DNA of 64,000 nt from Tethya wilhelma. Taxonomy: Eukaryota; Porifera; Demospongiae; Tethyida; Tethyidae. The number at the start of each line of letters is the position of its first letter. Position 1 is the first letter of the stretch. A program made the translations under genes and the position numbers. Shown here piece after piece: positions 47,517-56,323 of this stretch. Where the stretch lies: assembly GCA_964030475.1 (NCBI GenBank), contig CAXIPT010000001.1:15489238-15553237 (forward strand). The letters run 5' to 3'. The notes under the pieces were generated by a model. That model saw nothing but the letters and a program-made list of their open reading frames with translations. It ran no database searches and was not told the origin of the DNA.

Positions 47517-48638
47517 CCTTTATCATCTAACTCCTGATATTATTAGCCAACTTGAGGACGCTCATGAATACAAAGTGTTTAGTTATAATTTTGTATGCCT
47601 GTTATAAATGATAATCACTAATAATAATGATCATAAATAATAATTTTTAAATTCCATTCTCAGAGGGACTCGCACACACTTGCACACATACATATGCACT
47701 TTTTCACGCACACACATGAGTTTGGTCTATATTATGTCTAGCATTTTGCGCAACTTTATGTACCATATTGTGCCACTAATTATGGGTCCAGTTACTTACA
47801 GAAATCTCCTGTGAGTCCAGTTTGTCTCCACACAGATGCAAATTCTGTTGTAGTACTGATCAATACAACAGAGTAGCTTTAGAATCCCAGAATATATACA
47901 GCTATAGAATCTTGCAGTTGACCCAAATTTCAAAGAAACAGCTGGTTGTAGCTGTCTTGATTTGTCTGGTGGTTACGTATGGTGATTGAATTGCTCGGTT
48001 ATTGTGGTCTAGTCATTTCCTCTGGTTTGTTCTCTGTTGTGGTGTACACTGGTTACATAATACACTAGCTCACTAGCTGTACATCTGCACCTTGCACCAT
48101 GCCCAATGAAACCTATATCATAATCATGATAGTATCACAGTAAAATGTCACAACAGTACGTAATATACTTCCATTCCTAGTGTCTTTGACTCCTCCTTTA
48201 ACTGAGTTCTTTGAGTGTAACATGTGGTACCATAATTGCTATGAAAGTGACTTAAATTGATGTAAAATGACAAAAAAAATTATTTATTAAATCTTGTAAG
48301 CCTGATTTTTTTCAAACCATGAGTCCATTTTGACCCCTGGTCCTTTTAGACAGTTAGACCTAAGAGCTGCCATGTGGTTATAGACCCAGATCTCACTTTT
48401 AGTACCATGATTATACGTGTGTACATGCATATGTCCCCCTGTAAAAAAAAAAAGAATAATATAGTTAACATGATGCTGTAGCTAAAATTCAGCAATTTTT
48501 TGTTCTTTCAAAGTCTCCTCTAATCCTAAAAGTATCTTACTCAGGATGTAATTACTAACCTTGTAAACCAGGTCCTCCCCGCTCACTTTATATTGATCTT
48601 AACAAGTAGTAAAAATTTCAAAAAAATAAGTTAATAAT

Positions 48639-48690
48639 GTGCCGAATTTGAGACATGCCTTGTTCCAATACTTTTTACCGCACTGCCCAT
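48639..48690. repeat. Dispersed copy of the 5.6-kb inverted-repeat arm
   Basis: Matches 5588-5639 with few differences over 52 bp (shared CAATACTTTTTACCGCACTG). Only one arm is obvious here. Confidence 0.8.
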
Positions 48691-48783
48691 TCCTACATTA
48701 CTAATTTTTTTACTACTTGTTCACTCACTTTACCAATTTGCTAGCTATTATTAATAATATTATCACAATTATTAAATTTTATA

Positions 48784-48785
<2 letters not shown>

Positions 48786-48852
<67 letters not shown>
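48786..48852. repeat. (ATT)n microsatellite
   Basis: About 67 bp of uninterrupted ATT repeats just downstream of the 3' end of paralog B. Confidence 0.95.
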
Positions 48853-48930
48853 GGGCCAACTACACTAGGTAGCAGCCTTAAAAAATGTATATAAAGATTA
48901 TTTATAATAGTTCTATGTTTTACTAAGGTT

Positions 48931-49139
48931 TCATTGTTGTTCTGGTGGCAGTAGAGGAGTGCTTTCATCTTGCTTTAGCAACCACCGAGCATTCATTTCC
49001 AGATACTTCATTCTCGTTGTACAAACTGGGGTGTGAGGATCAGGATTTGTTCCAATACAAAAAGAAAAATTTCTTGATTTTCCACCATTTAAATGATGAC
49101 CTTGCTCTTTGGGTGATTTAGTGTGTGAGGATAATGTAA
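48931..49139 (-). pseudogene. Frameshifted tail of paralog B
   Basis: Downstream of paralog B's stop, one of the other frames stays open for about 69 codons to a TGA at 48931 and ends DESTPLLPPEQQ, nearly identical to the end of paralog A. Around 49185-49200 paralog B is 4 bases shorter than paralog A between two conserved anchors (GCTCTAGTG and CAGTTCAGC). That shifts the frame and makes translation stop at 49140. Either a real mutation or a sequencing error could cause this. Confidence 0.75.
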
Positions 49140-52100
49140 CTATTGGAGATTTTGGTCTGACACATACTGAAGCTGAACTGAAAGATTGAGTGATCCACTA
49201 GAGCTATCATTGGTGTTTATTTCATCCTGTTCAATATTGTCATCTTGCTGTTCAGAGAGTTGTTCATCCTCAGTGTCTGAAAGAGTATCCATAGTAACTG
49301 GAGCTTCAACTTCGGTCACACTGCCCCAGACTGGCTCCCCATCACTGAGAGCCACAGGTGAATACAACTCCACCTGAGGTTGTCGTGGTGGTCTGTGTAG
49401 CTGATAGTATTTCGATTCCATCATGTATAATAGATTAATCAGAACAAACTTGTACGCATGGTACCCGAGGATAGCTAAAAATGTAGCAAAGGCAATACCT
49501 GCTGAGATGTAAGCAGCAATATTCTGACTGTCCTTATTGTCTGTGATAATCATGACAATGCTCAGGCCAGCAAGGTTTAAGAGAAAAAATATTTCAAGAA
49601 TTTCTTTATATTGACCTTTGTGTACTTTGCGACTGAGGATAGTCTTAATAATTCTGGTTAGTTGTAGGTCAGAAGTATTGCGAAAGCTTTGACCCTTTTT
49701 TAGAACTTTGCGTTTGCTTTCTACAACATGTTTAAAGCTCAAAATAATTACAATTGTTGAAATAATGCTACAAAGGTTGATCCGAGGGTCTCCAAGAACA
49801 TTGAGTGCTGAAACAAGATACAAAACAACACGAACTAGCAAAAGCAGTCCAATCCAGTAACGATGGTCTTTGTTGTAGGGATGGTGATAAGCATCCATGA
49901 TAGAAATGACCTTAGTGTTCCCAATAATCCATCTCAGGGGCCCTCTGTTAGGACAGTAAACAAGCCACTGCCAAGCAAAGAGTATGAAGGTGTAAGCTGA
50001 ACCAACAATAATAATGACGATTGCTGTGACGAAAAGGGGAATATGTTTTTCACTGAGGTATGGGGTGTTAGCATCAACCAGCCATACCAGTTCATGTGAA
50101 CCATCAGAGTACTGAAGTATTGTAAATGACAATGAAGCAATGATTGTACGAAGGAGCTTTGTATAGGAGAGTAGAATAAGAGTAGCCAATGTTGGTAATG
50201 TATTCCTTCCATAGAAGAGTCTTGCAAACTTTGAGGAGTAGTCACTTACAATGATAATTGCTACTACCAAGGAAATGACATACAGTGGAAATGCAAGCTG
50301 CAACCATGTTTTTACATAGCCATTCATTCCATCATAGAAGCAGGTCTCAAATCCAAAGTCCAAGTTGAGCCATGCTATGAAGACAGTCAATAGTGTTGTT
50401 TTGTCATGTGGGAAGAATATGGCATGGTTTGCAGCAAAGATATTAGCATAAAGTATGAGACCATTTAAAGTTCCTTCAGCTACTGTGAAGTTGAGCTTTA
50501 GAAGAAAAGCAACTAGTGCTATACCAGCTAGAGCAAAGATGATGATTAATGCAAGCCAGTTGTTAGAACATTGGGTGCAACGTGAACTACCAAGAGAGAG
50601 ACTGAGACCATCCTCACAAGATCCACAGAGCTTTCCTGAGCGATTGTATGCACACAGTTCATTGGCACCATTCTCAATGTTTAAATTGAGAGAAATGTTT
50701 TCAGTTGGAGGACGACAGTAGTCAAAAGGACAGTGTTTGTGTAGTATATAGCCTTGACAATCAGTTGTGTTTACATAAGTGAACCATACATTATTTTTTC
50801 TCTGAACTGTTTCTCTGTCTATAGAACAGTTAGATATGTACTCAGGATAGATCAATGGGTCACATTTGCAATGTGAATCAGTGTCTTTAAAACCAATTGG
50901 ACAAGCTTCAATTTTTACAGTGAGGGTTACTTTAGATATTCCAACTTCCATACATGGGCCATCGGCATAGAGATGTAACTCAATGTCTAACTTTTCAGTG
51001 TTTGGTGGAGCGAGAATACTGTATGTCAAATCAGTGCAACCATTGTTAGTCTTTTGAATAGATTGTCCCTCACCAAGTCCTGCTCCTGTTTGAACATAGG
51101 CATGAATTGTGCTGTTTGCTTTTGTATTATTGATTTGGTCAACTGCTACGAGTGATACTATAGATCTTTCCCCCCTTTTTACAAAAATTGGCTCGGGATA
51201 GTAACTGCAGTCTGGTTGATTATCTTGACAGAAACATACACGAACTGGATCAGATGATACCATTTTAGTTGAGTTGAGGTCTTGTAGTTTCAGATTAGTA
51301 ATGTTGACAAGATATTTTGTTCCATCTATTTGTTGTGAACTTGAAATTTCATTCATTACAAATATTTCACTAAACTGACTTGTACTACTCCTATCTAATA
51401 GACCACCATAGAGTACATCACCAGCTCTCTTAGCTCTATTGTCACTGAAATATGTGTTACGTATATTAGCATCACCGGCTACTTCTTGAAAACTGTAAAG
51501 CCTTACTCCTTGAAGAAAACATTCATCAAGAAATGTTGTAGCCTTATCACTGTAAGGAGTGCCTTTGCAACCATAGCTTGTTGCATCATCAACATACACA
51601 GCTCCACCATAATCAGCTGAATTGTTGCTTAAATACAATGAAATCCACGATGTGTTCAATATGCAGCCTATTAGGCTTCCACATTCTTCTTTACTTTTAA
51701 GTAAGTAGACTTTAGTTGTTCCCTGTATAGAAATTCCACCTCCTCTTTCAGCTTGATTCCTAACAATGTTGGTTTTTGATCCACTAGTAAGTCTTATAGT
51801 TGAGCTGCTGGCATGAATACCTCCACCTCTACTAGTTGCAGTGTTACTACTAATGTTTATGTTATTGTTAAAGTTGAGTTCACTCTGATAGGCATAGATG
51901 CCTCCACCAGACTCAGATGCAGTATTGTGAGATATAATGATGTCTCCATAATTGTATAGTGTGCTTTCTATAGCCATAATGCCTCCACCTTGGTTTGCTC
52001 TATTGTACGCTAGGTTGATTATGCCAGCAAAGACTATCTCACTCTGAAAGGCTGTTATTGCTCCTCCTTCAGATGAATTCAAATGATATGAGTTGCTCAC

Positions 52101-54107
52101 CATGTTGATTTGCCCCGTTAATGTCATATTGCAGAAGTAAACAAACAGTGATCCATTATTGTTTGAAACTGTAGTGTTGTCTGAAATATATAATGTGCTT
52201 TTGACTGCATAAAGCACACCTTGATTTCCTGTGTTACTGTTGAGTGTGCAATTTACTACAGTGACATTAGGACCATCTACAACACTCAATGCTCCACCAT
52301 AACCAGTTGCATTGTTGTTGTTAAGTATACTGTTGATGATAGTGATACAGCCAAAGTTATTGAAATACAATGCTCCACCCTCTACACTTTCCCCAGTCAC
52401 AGTGTTATTGTTGAGTTTACTGTTGATGATAGTGATACTAGGATAAATGTAAGCACTCAATACTCCACCTACTCCACCATCCCCAGTCACAGCATTATTG
52501 TTGAGTGTACTGTTGATGATAGTGATATTAGGATGATTATAAGCACTCAATGCTCCACCTACTCCAACATCCCCAGTCACAGCATTATTGTTGAGTGTAC
52601 TATTGATAATAATGATATTAGGGTGATCACAAGCACTCAATGTTCCACCCCATCCATCATCCCCAATTACAGTGTTATTATTGAGTGTACTGTTGATGAT
52701 AGTGATATTAGGATAAACACTAGTACTTAATGCTCCACCCTTTCCATCATCACCAGTCACAGTGTTACTGTTGAGTGTACTGTTGATGATAGTGATATTA
52801 GGATGACCATAAGCACTCAATACTCCACCCTTTCCAATATCCCCAGTCACAGTGTTATTGTTGAGTGTACTGTTAATGATAGTGATATTAGGATGATGGT
52901 AGTGAGCACTCAATGCTCCACCCTCTCCACCTCCAGTCACAATGTTATTATTGAGCGTACTGTTGATGATAATGATAATAGGATAAACACTAGTACTCAA
53001 TGCTCCACCCTGTCCACCCCCAGTCACAATGTTATTGTTGAGTATACTGTTGATGACAGTGATATTAGGATGATAGGAAGAACTCAATGCTCCACCTACT
53101 CCAACATCCCCAGTCACAGTGTTATCATTAAGTGTACTGTTGATGATAGTGGTAGTAGGATGATCTTCAGCATACAATGCTCCACCATTTCCTATATTCC
53201 CAGTCACAGTGTTATTGTTAAGTGCACTGTTGATGATTGTGATGTTAGGATGATTGTTAGCACTCAATGCTCCACCTGCTCCATCATTTCCTGTCACAGT
53301 GTTACTGTTGAGTGTACTGTTGATGATAGTGATATTAGGATGGTCGTAAGCACTCAATGCTCCACCCCATCCTCCATACCCAGTCACAGTGTTATTGTTA
53401 AGTATACTGTCAATTATAATGATAAAACTGAACTCAGTATATACTGCTCCACCTGCTGGAAATTTACCAGCCACAGTGTTGTTTTCAAGTTTACAGTTTG
53501 AAATCTTAAGTATACTGTTTATACAAATAATGGCTCCACCAACTTTATGCCACTGCTTATAGGAATAATAATGATCGAATATTTTCCTACCAGTATTGAA
53601 AGAAAAATAGCTTCGTGTGATATTAGCAATGGTCACCTCATCCAGATGCAATCCAGTTCCATTTCGTCCCCATCCAACAAAACCACAATCTTCCACTGTT
53701 AACTCTTTAACCCAAGTCACTTCATTATTTACACACCTAAAGAGAGCTAATCCTCTAATAGTGACAACATTGATGAATTTAAATATGAACCTTGCTGACT
53801 GATTGCAAGTTATGGTTATTGATTTTTGAGTGTGGGAGGTTAGATTAGACTCAATAAACAAGAATGAGACATTTTGAATAGTGAACTCTGAATCAAGGCT
53901 GTGGTTCCCAGGTAGAAGGATAAGAGTGGTGCTGGAGGCAAAGTAGTTGCTGGATTTGTTAGCATACTGGGAGAGAGTGAAGCAAGGCACACTTTTGAAT
54001 TTAGGACAAGGGGTACTTGATGATGGTGTAACATAGTAGGTCTTAGCAGATGTGAGCATCAACAAGAGCAAAAACATGTATACTTTTAAAAGTAATTTCT
54101 GGACCAT
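49140..54107 (-). CDS. Pmp-like beta-helix multi-pass receptor, paralog B
   Basis: Intronless, about 1655 residues from the ATG at 54107, chosen because it aligns with paralog A's start (MVQKLLLKVYMFLLLLM against MAQDILLKINLFFLFSM); the frame stays open to an ATG at 54182. The layout matches paralog A: signal peptide, tandem beta-helix repeats, Cys-rich module, multi-span membrane domain, cytoplasmic tail. It has about fourteen IINSTLNNNTVTG-type repeats against eight in paralog A, with homogenised sequence. The membrane domain is more conserved between the two than the repeats. A net 4-base loss near 49190 truncates the tail, removing the conserved C-terminal TPLLP motif. Function is unknown; an adhesive or recognition receptor is inferred. 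Confidence 0.8.
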   Translation of the reverse strand: MVQKLLLKVYMFLLLLMLTSAKTYYVTPSSSTPCPKFKSVPCFTLSQYANKSSNYFASSTTLILLPGNHSLDSEFTIQNVSFLFIESNLTSHTQKSITITCNQSARFIFKFINVVTIRGLALFRCVNNEVTWVKELTVEDCGFVGWGRNGTGLHLDEVTIANITRSYFSFNTGRKIFDHYYSYKQWHKVGGAIICINSILKISNCKLENNTVAGKFPAGGAVYTEFSFIIIIDSILNNNTVTGYGGWGGALSAYDHPNITIINSTLNSNTVTGNDGAGGALSANNHPNITIINSALNNNTVTGNIGNGGALYAEDHPTTTIINSTLNDNTVTGDVGVGGALSSSYHPNITVINSILNNNIVTGGGQGGALSTSVYPIIIIINSTLNNNIVTGGGEGGALSAHYHHPNITIINSTLNNNTVTGDIGKGGVLSAYGHPNITIINSTLNSNTVTGDDGKGGALSTSVYPNITIINSTLNNNTVIGDDGWGGTLSACDHPNIIIINSTLNNNAVTGDVGVGGALSAYNHPNITIINSTLNNNAVTGDGGVGGVLSAYIYPSITIINSKLNNNTVTGESVEGGALYFNNFGCITIINSILNNNNATGYGGALSVVDGPNVTVVNCTLNSNTGNQGVLYAVKSTLYISDNTTVSNNNGSLFVYFCNMTLTGQINMVSNSYHLNSSEGGAITAFQSEIVFAGIINLAYNRANQGGGIMAIESTLYNYGDIIISHNTASESGGGIYAYQSELNFNNNINISSNTATSRGGGIHASSSTIRLTSGSKTNIVRNQAERGGGISIQGTTKVYLLKSKEECGSLIGCILNTSWISLYLSNNSADYGGAVYVDDATSYGCKGTPYSDKATTFLDECFLQGVRLYSFQEVAGDANIRNTYFSDNRAKRAGDVLYGGLLDRSSTSQFSEIFVMNEISSSQQIDGTKYLVNITNLKLQDLNSTKMVSSDPVRVCFCQDNQPDCSYYPEPIFVKRGERSIVSLVAVDQINNTKANSTIHAYVQTGAGLGEGQSIQKTNNGCTDLTYSILAPPNTEKLDIELHLYADGPCMEVGISKVTLTVKIEACPIGFKDTDSHCKCDPLIYPEYISNCSIDRETVQRKNNVWFTYVNTTDCQGYILHKHCPFDYCRPPTENISLNLNIENGANELCAYNRSGKLCGSCEDGLSLSLGSSRCTQCSNNWLALIIIFALAGIALVAFLLKLNFTVAEGTLNGLILYANIFAANHAIFFPHDKTTLLTVFIAWLNLDFGFETCFYDGMNGYVKTWLQLAFPLYVISLVVAIIIVSDYSSKFARLFYGRNTLPTLATLILLSYTKLLRTIIASLSFTILQYSDGSHELVWLVDANTPYLSEKHIPLFVTAIVIIIVGSAYTFILFAWQWLVYCPNRGPLRWIIGNTKVISIMDAYHHPYNKDHRYWIGLLLLVRVVLYLVSALNVLGDPRINLCSIISTIVIILSFKHVVESKRKVLKKGQSFRNTSDLQLTRIIKTILSRKVHKGQYKEILEIFFLLNLAGLSIVMIITDNKDSQNIAAYISAGIAFATFLAILGYHAYKFVLINLLYMMESKYYQLHRPPRQPQVELYSPVALSDGEPVWGSVTEVEAPVTMDTLSDTEDEQLSEQQDDNIEQDEINTNDSSSGSLNLSVQLQYVSDQNLQ

Positions 54108-54239
54108 TCTTTTATGCAATGATACCTGACCATTAATATTTAGGCCAACTTGAGAGCACAGACAGATGCAGTTCCCACCCATCCACTACAGAACAAAGAT
54201 AAAGGTCTAATATGCTACTAAAATTCCTTCCCCCAGTAT

Positions 54240-54283
<44 letters not shown>

Positions 54284-54828
54284 TACAGAAATCTCCACCT
54301 TGTCTCTAGATCTCTTCACAAAGCAACTGTAGTTGATTTTGCACACTTGAAATTTGATGATATTATACACCCCTCTTTTCTCACTTCCCACTTCCTCTTT
54401 GCAATTCCCTCCCCCAAACAAACGAACCACACCATTAAACAAGATCTGTACACATGTGCCGATGGCTGCCCAAACCCTTATAAGCTATAGCTAGCTATCA
54501 GGAATGATTCTCTCACTATGAGATGATACATGGAAGGGAGAAAAACTGTTAATGAAACCATGTGAATGACATGATATTGCCCATAGAGAGTAGGTATAAT
54601 TATTATAAATTTTAATGTTGATGCAAATCCAGAAATGCTCTTACCATATCATGGTTATCACACATAATTATGTATAATTAAGGCATCCCTCTATTGACAT
54701 AAGGGTATATATACTGTACAATTAGGAATGCTAACATTAAATTTTGATTTTAAACCAGATATGCATTGTAGCTATAGTTTTATAACAGTACTTATGGATC
54801 TTGCTTTCTTTTTTATCTCATGCACAGA
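54108..54828. other. 5' flank of paralog B
   Basis: No gene is seen. It contains a CA microsatellite (54240-54276) about 130 bp upstream of the chosen start codon and AT-rich sequence beyond it. Confidence 0.5.
54240..54276. repeat. (CA)n microsatellite
   Basis: Pure CA repeats, about 37 bp, in the 5' flank of paralog B. Confidence 0.95.
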
Positions 54829-54961
54829 TGCAGGTTCATCCTTTGCCGTATACAATCACTCTGCATGTATGACCATTGATTGATTGATGGAAGAGAGGCA
54901 GCACTGTTTCTCAGGAAGATCAAGTCTGTAGTAGATCTCTGTGTCTTATTGCTCGACTAAT
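54829..54961 (+). pseudogene. Duplicated, broken last exon of DLST
   Basis: This matches the DLST final exon (41506-41640) including the preceding acceptor (GCACAG). The catalytic-motif codon for Arg in DHRLIDG is TGA here, so the frame is interrupted at the active site. About 3 bases are missing near the end before LLLD and the stop. It has no accompanying upstream DLST exons. It records a segmental duplication spanning this locus. Confidence 0.85.
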
Positions 54962-55475
54962 GATACACATCATGCTATTGATACATATTATAGTCACCAT
55001 TTATTCTGTTGTATGTGTATTGCTATAGTTTCTGTCATTAATTTTATACACATTAAGTCATTGACACTATAAGCAAACTATACAGGCCTAGGTTCTGCAT
55101 GCTTTGTTACAATGCTCTTGTGTGCTGTGTGCAGCTCAGATAGCTCAAAATTAATGGTTGTCAGTCAATATAGGATTGAGTGCATACAAAAATCATCTCA
55201 AATAGTTACTATACAAGTGGTAGCCTATAAAAAGTATCACAAATATTGCCACTGACACCATCATTGTTCTCCTGTTCTCTCTTCTCAACTGGGCCAGTTG
55301 GCTCTCTGTACATGTACAAAGGATTGTGTTTCTATGATAGTATCACAGTAAAATTTCACAACAGTACGTACTACTTACCATAACTTTTAACTTCCATTCC
55401 TAGTACCTTTGACTCCTCCTTCAACTGAGACCTACATGTGTACCATAATTATTGTTATAATAAATACTTAATTTG

Positions 55476-55772
55476 TATGAAGGGTATAAGTGCCAAAATT
55501 AGGCGCTAGTACTCTCAATATTATGAACATGGTTTTGATGATTCTGAAGGCGGTCTTGATCATGAAGGTGCTACTATCATTCTGAAGGCAGTCTTGATCA
55601 TGAAGGTGCTACTATCATTCTGAAAGCAGTCTTGATCATGAAGGTGCTACTATCATTCTGAAGGCAGTCTTGATCATGAAGGTGCTACTATCATTCTGAT
55701 CAAGAATCATCAAACCATGTTTGTAATATTGAGAGTACTACCGCCTAATTTTGGCATGAATAATACTTCATA
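55476..55772. mobile_element. Small inverted-repeat element carrying a 38-bp minisatellite
   Basis: The outer 65-70 bp (55476-55544 and about 55704-55772) are inverted copies sharing GCCAAAATTAGGCG and TAGTACTCTCAATATTA. Between them a 38-bp unit (starting ATTCTGAAGG) is repeated four times at 55541, 55579, 55617 and 55655, ending at 55692. There is no coding capacity. The design, terminal inverted repeats enclosing a tandem array, parallels the 6.2-8.0 kb element at smaller scale. Confidence 0.8.
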
Positions 55773-55932
55773 ATAAAATTGATAGTACAGAAGTGGGGAA
55801 GGCCTGGAAACTAGCTTGCATCATGAAAGCAATGAAGCTTAGTCATAGCTAATTATAATATTCATTCGGCTACACCACTATAGTACTCTCAGTATTAAAT
55901 TTTATTGTCTAGGTAGAAAATTTACACTACAC

Positions 55933-56249
55933 CTTTGTTGAGTCGTGTTGTCCTCAAGTCTTAGACTCCGTTCAATTTCATCCAGTCTTCCTCGACATTG
56001 CTTGAGATTGGATTCTAAAGCTTCAATCTGTGTGTTGGAACAGTTTACACGGTCATGCAGTGCTACTTATACTTCTAGCACAGCCTCTATAGGTAGTTAG
56101 TTAGCCTTCAATTAACAGTAGCAGCAGCAGCAGATATGTTGAAATCATTGTGGTAAGTTTGTCATACACAACTGAATGTCCGTGCAGATGCATGATTCTA
56201 TACCTGAGACACTATGGTGGGCATTTTTTGGAATAAATCTTCAATCCAC
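55933..56249 (-). CDS. Two exons of an unknown coiled-coil protein
   Basis: Exon 56249-56204 (WIEDLFQKMPTIVSQ) and exon 56027-55933 (IEALESNLKQCRGRLDEIER...) have AG acceptors and GT donors and join in phase. The second has a strong heptad pattern. No start or end exon was found, and INTS7 begins 75 bp away on the other strand, so this may be a fragment left by the duplication that also copied the DLST exon. A relic of the first exon lies near 41935-41970. Confidence 0.4.
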
Positions 56250-56323
56250 CTGCAAATTAAAGTGTAAAGCAAAGTATACAGTAATAGCCCTATCTAACTA
56301 GTCATTGTTTGAAATCTAACAGC

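Larger units (their letters stand above)
47517..48930. other. Spacer between the paralogs
   Basis: No gene is seen. Bases about 48127-48240 match 55333-55450 closely (shared TAGTATCACAGTAAAAT and CAACAGTACGTA), so the 5' flank of paralog A is duplicated beyond paralog B. A copy of the 5.6-kb inverted-repeat arm lies at 48639-48690, followed by an ATT microsatellite. Confidence 0.65.

Noticed and set aside
52221..53501. Long plus-strand frames (169 and 232 codons) opposite paralog B, and similar ones at 46192-46847
   Set aside because: They are antisense shadows of the in-frame beta-helix repeats and have no domain or signal of their own.
42813..54107. Bacterial contamination because of Pmp-like repeats
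   Set aside because: The proteins have a eukaryote-style signal peptide, multi-span membrane domain and dense N-glycosylation sequons, no autotransporter barrel, and flanks that carry DLST-derived sequence.
55541..55692. Regular repeats that might suggest a CRISPR array
   Set aside because: Units are contiguous 38-bp tandem copies without unique spacers, inside a eukaryotic inverted-repeat element.
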